Source of the DNA: Chrysoporthe austroafricana
Lineage: Eukaryota; Ascomycota; Sordariomycetes; Diaporthales; Cryphonectriaceae
Assembly: GCA_001051155.2 (NCBI GenBank)
Contig: JYIP02000010.1
Location: 558,001 to 622,000 of the forward strand
DNA: 64,000 nucleotides
Direction of reading: 5' to 3'
The notes under the pieces: generated by a model
The model's input: the letters and a program-made list of their open reading frames with translations, nothing else
Told to the model about the DNA's origin: nothing
Databases searched by the model: none
In this document: positions 46,377-55,452 of the stretch, one piece after another
Layout of the letters: the number at the start of each line of letters is the position of its first letter
Numbering within the stretch: position 1 is the first letter of the stretch
Translations under genes and position numbers: made by a program

Positions 46377-48208
46377 CGTGACGGCAAAGGAAAGGTTTGT
46401 CGTGTAGAACGAGTGGAAGTGCTGCGGAACAGCACGGGGGGTAGAACGAGAGTGGGTTGGTTCGTGGTGTGAACCTGACGTCAAAAGAGCGACTAAGGGC
46501 GAGCGGGACAGCCTTGGGATTAAGAAGGAGGTGAAGGAGGTGAGGCAGGTCTATGAAGGAGAGATGAGCGCAGCCAGGGACCCATCTTAATATTTGACAA
46601 TGCTACTCTGCAGCTGTCTGCGCCAGCATCCCCCGTCGAGGTTACATCGACATCTTCTTTGCATAGTAGGGAGAACTCCTTATCAACGACCCACCCTAGG
46701 CACCACCGTTACTTCTTCGGGAACAGTCAGTACTTGACAACCCCATCTGCTCTTCTAGAACACGTTTGCGCCCCGGAACTCAGCTGTGATAAGTGCCATG
46801 GCTTGATGGACAACCTGCGAAGCGCCCTCCCGCCGCCAATCTGTCCCTCCCGTCCTGAAAATTTCCCGCGGGAGAGGCGACTGACTCGGGCCTCACTCAC
46901 GATAACCACGCACTGGCCTCGGCAATTTCCCAATTCGTCCCGCCCGCTGGGCCCCCGTACGATATTCCTGCCCGCTAGCTTGCTGACGGCTCTTACGAGT
47001 GATCCCCCTCTAGGCCACCGCTTGCACCGAACGGGCCTGGCGAGGCGCGCGGCGCAATCTGGGCGCCGTCCGCATCGGGTCAAGGCCTCCGCCGGCGATA
47101 TCAGAACATCGTCCTGGCGCTGGCGCCACGCTGTGCCGCGTCGGATTTCACCCTATTGCATGATATCGCGAGGGAAGACTCGAGTGATTGACTCGCCGGC
47201 CGTGGTTATGAGCTGAGGATTCTCAGAGGCTCCTGGCGCCCCCCCCCCTATCCCACAAATGAGCCGAAAGAAACGAGTATGGAGTCGTTTGACGCGTTGC
47301 CAAGATATCCACGCCGGTTTGTGCCGCAGTAATTCATGAGACGCTGGATATCTTTTAGTCACATCGAAACGCCTATCATCTAAAGCCATCTTCATGTAGG
47401 AATGCGGACTCGTTGCGTCGTGGACCAGAATAACCCCCCTTAGAAAAAAGGTAACCACAGAGCTGCAGCATGCAAGCCCAAAATAATCTAATACCGTAAT
47501 CGCCAAGATCCAGCCATGCCCGATACGGATGTGATTTGGGAATGTTTATTGAGAAAGTTATGAATGCTCCGCTTATGGAGGAAGCAACATTCTCAGTCTT
47601 CAGTGATACTATAGTTAGGGAGTAGCCTCGACCAGTTATATTGGTAATTGGCTGTCGATATCATAGAATCGATATTCATGCAAAAACATGCAAAAAGACT
47701 TGACGGGAAAATGTTCCGTCGGGAAGGGGGGCGATGTAAATGTTTAGGCTGTCCATGGGTGTCCAAACTGGGGCGCCATCCACTCGGAACCAAAGAAAAG
47801 CAGTCCAGAATTAGGGCAGCCCAAGAAAGGTGGGTCTAGACGAACCATACCTTCCCAAAATAAATCAACTGAGAGTGATGAGTAGGGGTGCTAGAAATAC
47901 TATAGGCATTCCAACAGCGGTATAGGGCAGGGGCAGGAAGGTAGATACTTATTTATTTCCATTATCATGCTAACACAAGCCACGTTTATCTTCTAATCTT
48001 CCTCCATCTATCCTTCAAAGGACGGTACAAGGCCGTGGCGGTGCTTATTGGCCGTTGTCCATAATAATCATCAAGCTGCTGCAGTGGTAACCGATAACCT
48101 CTCCTAAACAGACGCTGCCTTCTACGCTTTACAGCCTCCAGAAGTTCGAACCCAAGGGAGAAGACGCTTTCCTAGCAACGGTCTCCAGCAGATGTCATCT
48201 GCTCGCCA
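46377..48208. other. Intergenic, no supported gene
   Basis: Promoter region of the Kre9-like gene at left and the 3' flank of the LURP-one gene at right. The 185-codon plus frame (46659-47216) has the random composition of GC-rich DNA and no motif. From about 47200 rightward the sequence becomes more AT-rich. Confidence 0.5.
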
Positions 48209-48995
48209 CTAAACACACGCCTGATCATTCTCCCACTCGTCGAAAACGATGCACACCGCAGCAACGGCGGCGTAGTCAACACCTGGCGCCACCGTGACGC
48301 TGTACGTATTCTGGTCGAACAAGAAGGTGCTCAAGCTCTTGAACGCGGACTTGCGGTGGATGCGAGCACACACTTGGCCGCTGCCCTCGTGCTTGATCTC
48401 GGCTACCGAGTCACGCCAGTTCCCTTCCATCACCAGGGTCTGCTCTGAGCCGCCCGGCTGCGTGAAGACTATCGTGAATTTTGATCCGAAGCCAACTGTC
48501 TCCATGGTCAGCATATTTTCAATGTGAAGTATTCCTTTTTCCTGAGGTACCTGCTCATCAGACGTACTTTTAACGTTCTTCTTGATCTCGCAGAACTTCT
48601 CGTCGTTCACGTCAACGAGCTTCATGTACTCGTGGACAAAGTGGAAATGTTCCTTCTTGAGGTCGAATAGATGGTTGCCCGTCATGTCGAAGAACGCCCT
48701 CTTGCTTGTTAACACACTAGCTGCGCAGTGTCAGAATGATGTTGCGAAAGTTCGAATTCTTCCGCCTAAAAGCTCCGAATGGGGCGAGCAACGGCACCGC
48801 ACGTGGAAGGGACTACTTACGGTCGACTTTTAGGACTGGATAAGGTTCTCGTCCATCTTGAGGATCGATCCTAATATCGAAGGCGTCCCCGGTGAGGGAC
48901 AGCACCTTCTCCTTGAGTATGAGTGTTGTCTCTTGCTGGGAGTTGACAAACTCTATGCGCCCGACAGGCGGGTTTATGGGCTGAAGGCCTTGCAT
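48209..48995 (-). CDS. LURP-one-related (Tubby C-terminal-like) protein
   Basis: Two exons on the minus strand, 48995-48821 and 48720-48209, with a 100-bp intron; 228 residues. The family pattern is clear: TTLILKEKVLSLTGDAFDIR near the N-terminus, then after the splice LTSKRAFFDMTGNHLFDLKK, FTIVFTQPGG, DSVAEIKHEGSGQVCARIHRK and VTVAPGVDYAAVAAVCIVFDE. LOR proteins adopt the 12-strand Tubby-like barrel around a hydrophobic helix, here the final AAVAAVCIVFD segment, and may bind phosphoinositides; the fungal members have no assigned role. The start is the first ATG in frame. It is the last intact gene before the transposon-rich region. Confidence 0.9.
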
Positions 48996-49496
48996 CCTGG
49001 ATCTCTGGTAGTGTTTGTAGCTGGCTGCAGATTGTGCTTCGGAGCGGGATGAGGGAGCGCGAAGCTCGAACGGATTCCAGGCAGGTACCGCCAGGGCTAT
49101 TTATGAGGAGATGTTGAGCTGAATCATCACACATAACGCGACGTGTCACCGCGGCCGCAGGGCGCTTAGCCACAGACTGAGATGTGGTGCCAAGCACAAA
49201 CAACAGCCTCTGCTGGGTCGAGGCGAAGCAGATGTGGATCTCCGAGCTGAACTAGCTGGAGGCCTGTCAGATCCAATGCATGGTCACTTGCACCCCCGCA
49301 TGATATCAACCCCGTTGCGCTCGTGGGCAATAACCATCTGAAGAAAAAAAAGGAAAAAAGAAAAGCAACTTCGATCCCTCTTTAGTCATTCTCTTCGATT
49401 CCACGTATTAATTCACCAATCGCCAGATCTCGTTACTATGTCTGACTCACAATGGCGACGAGCAGAAGACTATCTGCCATTGCCACTCAGGGCAGC
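48996..49496. other. Upstream of the LURP-one gene; edge of the transposon region
   Basis: At 49438 an open frame starts MSDSQWRRAEDYLPLPLRAA and is cut at 49497 by the start of the foldback element. It could be the broken start of a gene, but the fragment is too short to identify. Confidence 0.4.
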
Positions 49497-49922
49497 TGTT
49501 ATAAACCACGACAGGTTCAGGTTACAGGAACAAGCCGGATCAGTGGATCCAGGACCAACATGGCCCGGATCCAATATCCGCGGCAAGGAACGCTCTTATA
49601 TAAATACTTCTCCAAGATTAATACTCAGAGAATTATTTAGATTGATAACTGAAGAGCAACCATAAAATCTATTTGACAGTAGGAAAGTTCCAATCTTATA
49701 TATTCGGCTCTCGAGTCCGAATGAATTTTCTTTTAGTAATTCGATTATGCTTGGCACCGTAATCCGATTATTCGAATTACCGTGATTTAGGTGATTCGAT
49801 TCTAACCCTTGGTACGTAAGAAGACTTCCTTTGCCGCGGATATTGGATCCGGGCCACGTTGGTCCTGGATCCATTGATCCGGCCTGTTCTTGTAACCTGA
49901 ACCTTCTGTTGGTTCATAAAAA
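49497..49922. mobile_element. Foldback element built from two inverted LTR-end fragments
   Basis: The left ~105 bp (from TGTTATAAACC at 49497) and the right ~105 bp (ending GGTTCATAAA at 49920) are reverse complements of each other, sharing the GGTTCAGGTTACA, GGATCCAGGACCAAC and CCCGGATCCAATATCCGCGG blocks. About 210 bp of AT-rich DNA separates them. The ends resemble the start of the LTR at 52060 (TGTTATGAACC, GGATCCAACATCCG, CTTATATAA). It looks like a solo-LTR rearrangement or a small non-autonomous foldback copy. No 5-bp target duplication is evident. Confidence 0.75.
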
Positions 49923-49998
49923 ACGAATGAAAAACTGCTTTTCGTACGCAATATAGCCATTACGAGTTTGTAAAACATAAAAAGAAAATAATCTAGCT

Positions 49999-51343
49999 AT
50001 GGTCAATTATCGACCTAATAAATGCTGGATCATCCCGAACCTCTTGATATTGCCTGAGGTTCTCAGCATTTGCGAATTAGCCTCATCTATGCTACTGAAC
50101 GGCGCCTTCTATTGGTGGTCAGGAGCACTAGTTCCACCTGAATGGTCTCACTCCATCTCGCTTATCACTCGCTGGTTGAATATCCTATCTATTTTTACAG
50201 CAATAGCTAGTTTTGCTTATACTATCACATCCTCGTTCAGTTATTCCGTCAGTATAGCTGCACCGAGCATGGTATGGAGCAATACTGAGATAATGGGCCT
50301 ATCCTTGGGGATTGTCTTGCTATGGGCTGTGCTTATGACTCTGAAGCTGGAAAGCATCTCAACGATTTATATGGCCACAGGTATGCAGGCAAGGCAATCT
50401 TTTTTGAGTTGATACTGACCGAGGAAATAGCGGTCTTGGTCCTGTTACAGATTGTGATTTTTATTTTGGGTTACCCATCTCCCATGCTATCCAAGGCTTA
50501 CCGTTCGCCTCTAGTCAAGATATTTTTGGAAGTTTTACGACCTACATAGATTGGGGTGCTGTAGTCGCTATCATGTACTTATAGTTTAGCGCAATGTAGG
50601 TCAACTTAGCATAGATAGTACCTGTCTACGTTGCTGAAGAAATACAACGCCACTAGAGAGACTCCCAGGTCGCTACTATACACGTTCATCCTCACTGCTG
50701 TATTAGGCACCGTCGTTTGCCTTTTGAGTGCATTTTGCATTACTGGCATCGCCGGTGCGGCAATAGATGAAACGTGAGTCCCTTAAGCACATTACATACA
50801 GGGACACGAGCTAATGTTTACATATTTCCAGTGGCTACCCATTAATCAACATGACCATTTCTCATTGGGGTCAACCTCTCGTCTGCGCTTTTCCTCTTTG
50901 TCACCCCGGTCGGTTTCATTGGCGGCAGTGGCACTCTTTTAACTTATGTGAGTCAAATTGCCGCGTTTGCACGCGACGGAGGCTTCCCGTGTCATCAAAT
51001 CATGGCATATGTGCATCCAAGGTTGAACTTGCCCATCTACGCCATAGCACTTCTTGTAGTGGGAACATGCCTAATGCTGCTATTCTCGCTCTCAGTCTAC
51101 GCTAGCGAGATCATCTTTTCTCTTTCAGTTGTGGTCAGTCTCATCACCTTTGTCATTCCTATCTTACTGCGGCTGTTCGCCGGAGATCGATGGGCACCCG
51201 GACCATTCAATCTAGGGCGGTATAGCATTCCTATTGCGACGTTTGCTGTAATCTCCCAGCTATACGTCATTTCACCCGTGATTCAATCGATGTCAGATGC
51301 AGACTCCCAACCTCAGCATCGTATGACTTGCGCTTTGCATTGA
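49999..51343 (+). pseudogene. Amino-acid/GABA/choline-type permease (APC family), decayed
   Basis: Read in plus frames, the typical APC helices appear in order: ELASSMLLNGAFYWWSGALV, ITRWLNILSIFTAIASFAY, then LGIVLLWAVLMTLKLESIS. After a frame change near 50400 come further helices and the segment LYTFILTAVLGTVVCLL (about 50680-50730). A usable intron lies at 50773-50831. After another one-base shift near 50890, TPVGFIGGSGTLLTY, ASQIAAFARDGGFP-like, HPRLNLPIYAIALLVVGT and PGPFNLGRYSIP follow. The N-terminal ~60 residues are missing or unrecognisable, there are in-frame stops between 50540 and 50640, and the protein ends early. This was a plasma-membrane importer of amino acids or choline; it is now dead. 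Confidence 0.85.
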
Positions 51344-51392
51344 CACTGGGCGTAGCTTGCGACCCGTCGCCAAATAATTAGCTAAACCCCGT

Positions 51393-52059
51393 TCAGATGC
51401 GAAGTGCAGAGTAGTCCTTTACTGGCCAACGTCCAAAATAACATAAACGACAGAGCTTATCAATATTATGCCTTTTTTGGCCACACATCTTCTCCGCTAT
51501 AAGCTTCATCATACCAGTCATCGAATAATGGCGGTGCACTGGCTGCTTTCCCTTGAGTTCTGCGTCTGTATTCTCCCAGAGCTCTTTTAGAAGCGGCCGA
51601 TCAGTTGCTCCGCCCATATTCATCTGAGTAGCAGCAGTCAATAATGAGAGTTGTCAATATCGTCGGCAAGGCTGCCTGGTCTTTGGTAGGATTCTGGGAC
51701 GGTATAAGTCTTTACACACCATGCCGGGCTTGATAGCCCAGGACATCAAGACAGTTCCATTGCTCCTAATGGCAACGACTGCTGGCTGGGCCATGCCGTG
51801 AGCATAACCATTCTTTTCACTGATAGCCACGTCCAGAATGCCCTGTCTCCTGAGTTTCGCGGCGAGGACATTTTCAGGGTCATTGATGGCAACTCCCTTG
51901 TAGCCGGTAGCGGTTCGGACACTACCAAGGTACTCGGATGACTCGGCCGTGACTATAATCGTCTTACACCGGCAAGGTTGATAGAGGGCGACAGAGCCTG
52001 CAGTGATCGAATATAGGACATGCAAAATGGGCACCAATGTCCACGGTAATCTGATATAG
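51393..52059 (-). pseudogene. AhpC/TSA-type peroxiredoxin-like gene, cut at its 5' end by an LTR
   Basis: On the minus strand the gene is readable from 52059. DYRGHWCPFCMSYIRSLQAL carries the CxxC redox motif. A one-base loss near 51975 shifts the frame before KTIIVTAESSEYLG; AINDPENVLAAKLRRQGILD and EKNGYAHGMAQPAV follow. A 96-bp intron (51719-51624) leads to MNMGGATDRPLLKELWENTD and the family's C-terminal QPVHRHYSMTGMMK. These are the landmarks of the fungal AhpC/TSA group of thioredoxin-fold proteins. Everything upstream of the DYRGHWCPFC region is lost because the outer gypsy LTR begins at 52060. Truncation plus frameshift make it a pseudogene. Confidence 0.88.
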
Positions 52060-52226
52060 TGTTATGAACCAACGAATGGTTCAAGTCACGGGAACAGGCG
52101 GGGCTAGCGGGCCCAGGGCCAACGCAGTACGGATCCAACATCCGACGCAAGGTACCCGCTTATATAAGGATGTTTGATTATCCCGAATTATATAATCAAA
52201 GGGTTAGGGTTTCCAAGTTACAATTG

Positions 52227-52355
52227 CCAGAATTGCTAAGCGATTGGAACGACTAAGTCGCCAGAATCGCTAAGCGATTGGAACGACTGAATTGCCAGAA
52301 TCGTTAAGCGATTGGAACGATTAAATCGCCAGAATTGCTAAGCGATTCGGAACTG
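52227..52355 (+). repeat. 34-bp tandem repeat within the outer element's LTR region
   Basis: Three full 34-bp units, starting CCAGAATTGCTAAGCGATTG, stand at 52227-52260, 52261-52294 and 52295-52328, with a partial fourth to about 52355. Differences between units are mostly C/T changes. Confidence 0.9.
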
Positions 52356-53079
52356 AAAAGCTAAATATATAAGAACGGATATTTCTTACTGTTAGATAAG
52401 TTTTATAATTGCTTTTTAATTGTCAATTTAAGTATTTTTTTTAAAGATATTATTTCAAAGGAATATCCAATACGGATAGTAAATACTTAACAAATATCGA
52501 ATATTTCCAAAAACTATATTTCCGTATATAAGTTAATTACATTATATACTATCCTTGCCTAATATAAACTATATATTAAATACCTATATTATTCGAATGC
52601 TTATTACATTTTGATAATTCTTGTTCAAGGACTAATTTAGTATTATTTATTTTTAGCAATACGGAAATACGATAGCTCTTCCCATTCCAATACCGTTTTC
52701 CTTTTAACAGATTACGCCCTAGGCTTTGCAAACCCAGATTGCGGCTTTGCAATAGCATATCCAGGAATTTGAGAACTAGGAAGAAAGCTTTCAAGTTGCT
52801 ATTGCCGATAAACTATACAAACTCGATAAGCTTAATATTTACAATAAGGATTAGAAAATTTTCTAAGGATTTATTATTCAGTATAAAGCCTATTTTGCCT
52901 ATTATAATTCCTAGTTTGATACCGAAAAAAAAAAGGTTATTTTTGCGGGTATTTATTTCCAATACGAAACCCTAGCCTAATATAAACCTTTCTTTCGCAA
53001 CTATCTGGATAATTAAAGCAATCTAATGGCATGCAAAACGGAAATAGTTAAGATATTCTCTTATTTTGATAAATTCGAG
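52356..53079. other. AT-rich leader/LTR remainder of the outer element
   Basis: No coding signal; long A/T runs. It probably contains the 3' end of the LTR, the primer-binding site and the gag start, all too mutated to place. Confidence 0.4.
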
Positions 53080-54182
53080 CAAATAATTAAAAAAACTTTT
53101 GGCAACCCGGATAAGATCAGAATAGCAGAACGAAAACTTATAAGATTATAGCAAACCAAATTAGCATTAGCTTATACGGCCGAATTCAAGCGTATCTCGT
53201 CCAAACTATTATAGAATCCGGTTTGGATAATAATCCAGTATTATGCAGGATTCAAGAATGAAATTAAAAACGAATTTTACAAAATTGATAAGTTTCAAGA
53301 ATTTTCGGAATATACCGAAATCGCAATTAAAATCGATAACTGATAATATAAGAGACGAATAGAAAAATAAAGGATATAAGCGCATTTTCATTCTAAATTC
53401 TAAGCCAATATAAAGAAACCCTTATAATAAAACCAATAATAGCAGCGTAATTATTAATGCAATACTATATATAATAATATAACCTATTCAAGACTTATAG
53501 AATTAAATATAGTATAAAGGAACCCTGGCAAGGAAAAACCCTATTATAGCTGCTATAATTGCGGGAAAATAGGGCATATAGCGAAGGAATGCCAATAACT
53601 TAAGAAAAATAGTTGGAAGCCCGTATTAAAAGAAAGATACCTTAACGCAATTTGGCAAAAGGACAATTAACCTTCAAAAAAGAGCTTTATAGAGCAAATA
53701 CCGGACTCTAGAAAAAAGTATAATAGTCTCAGTTAGACTATTTATTACGACAATTATTATTAGGAATACTTTTCGGATAAAGAAAAAAGCAATTGGTTCC
53801 TATACATACCAAAAGGAAAAAAGCAAATAGTAATAAGAAATATCGGGACCGATATTATATTCGATTGCTTTATTAATTTCTTAAGAAAGATTGCTAATAA
53901 GCATGATTACTTACTTAATAACGATTCCGGACTACTCGGAATTGTCGAGCGAGAAGAATATGAAAAAGATAAAAGGAAATATTTTCAATTATACTAGGTA
54001 AACTGCTTAGCAGAAAAACCTTTTAAAAAGATTCCAGAATTAATAAAATCCGGCGAAAAAGAAACTTTCCAGGACAAATAGCAAAACGACTTATAGGAAT
54101 CCACTATTCCCGATACGGAAGATAGAAAGGATATTCAGAATTTATTAATAGACGCAACTTTCGAACCTCTAAGAAATACGGA
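53080..54182 (+). pseudogene. Outer element gag relic with CCHC zinc knuckle
   Basis: From about 53100 the plus frame reads gag-like helices (KLALAYTAEFKRISSKL, QYYAGFKNEIKNEFYKIDKF, EYTEIAIKID) broken by TAG/TGA stops. At 53551-53592 is an intact zinc knuckle C-x2-C-x4-H-x4-C (CYNCGKIGHIAKEC). The frame continues to the insertion point at 54182. Confidence 0.85.
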
Positions 54183-54187
54183 ATATG
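54183..54187. repeat. Target-site duplication, left copy (atatg)
   Basis: The five bases atatg directly precede the left LTR of the inner element and match the five bases after the right LTR. Confidence 0.9.
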
Positions 54188-54602
54188 TATTATGAACGCT
54201 GCAGCAGATCCTTAGATGGGCTATAACCTGTTCCCCAAAATACGATTGTTCTCGCTACGGTTCATGACAGAACTCGAAGTCCTGCTTAAATGACTTATAG
54301 CGTTCCAAGTATTCGGTTATACCGATAGTTATCATCGGTCCAATTGATACTTAGATTGACGACTGAAAGTCCTATCTAATTATCTAGCCGATAGTTCTTC
54401 CAGCCTTATATATCCATGTTTTTTTAGTCCTTAGCTTATCGCTGCTTATCGGGGCTTATAGCTGCTTATCGAGCCCCGGTAAGCCCGGTTGAGCTCTGAT
54501 AACGGATTGGGACCGAATGCATTAGAAACGCCGGTACGTATTTTCATTCTCTTGATTTGGCCCTAGGTCGGGGTTTGTCCTTCTGTATGTTAGTTCATAA
54601 TA
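54188..54602 (-). repeat. Inner element LTR, left copy
   Basis: 415 bp, bounded by the imperfect inverted ends TATTATGAAC and GTTCATAATA (the terminal TG/CA mutated to TA/TA). Relative to the right LTR it is collinear and nearly identical, except for 54227-54336 and 54504-54532, where it is the unreversed complement. Confidence 0.92.
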
Positions 54603-55452
54603 TCATCCTTCCTCTATCGGTTATTATCCCTAACAATGCTTTATAAGTATCCTTGTTCGGCAAGTTTCTTATCGCACTTTCCTTATTGAGATATCTTACA
54701 GAATCGGCAAGTTTCATGGTTTTTCGTCTACTCTTTCTTCCAAGAGTCTTGCCCGCCTTAAGCGATTTTCGTTTATCGAGTCTCGAGGGTATGAAATTAT
54801 GCTTTGTTCGCTCTATCTTGAAGAGGGCTTATCGTATCGTATAGTGGATAGGGTTAAGAGTTGTTCTAATTGTACGAAACGGGGGCGTTCTTACGATACT
54901 GGACGGGTTCCGTTATCGTTTTGTAAGCTCCCCTTTTCTTTCTTCTTGCTCTTCTTATTCTTCTTCCTGATCCTGTTATAGTATTACGAGTTACCGATAA
55001 ATTGTCCCGGATTGATAGTTATAAGGTTAAGGAAGAGGGGCGGCTTCTCGAGCTTCAGTCTTGCATAACCGAATCTTTGGCTTATCTTGTACGGCTAAAG
55101 AAATAGCGCTGCTTCTTTTAGGAGAAGGGGATAAAGTTGGTAAATCAAAGTCTGGAAGAGGAAGAGCGTAATCGTATGGCTGTCGAGGTATAGGCGGTAG
55201 TTTCCGAGAAGTTTGCAGCTGCGGTTGCGGATCCTTCTTTTAGTAGTTTTGACTGGAATTCCGTAAATGTAAGTAATTCTGTAATAGACTGGTCTGGTTT
55301 TTTGGGTAAGGCTAATTCCTGTTCTGGATCCGGGCAGTTTTCTTAAGTAATTCGGGTAAATAGAATCTTTATATGCTTATTTTTTTCTGTTATTATTTAT
55401 CCAAGTAATCTGCTAATGCTCGAAGTGCATTTTGTAAGTTGGACTTGGGTTC

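Noticed and set aside
46659..47216. 185-codon plus-strand frame upstream of the Kre9-like gene
   Set aside because: Random composition, no motif, no start context or promoter; sits in a promoter region.
49497..49922. Unreversed complement as the relation between the foldback arms
   Set aside because: Checked: these arms are true reverse complements, unlike the blocks in the inner element's LTRs.
52197..52215. gggttagggt, telomere-like repeat
   Set aside because: Fewer than two full TTAGGG units, inside an LTR; no telomere array follows.
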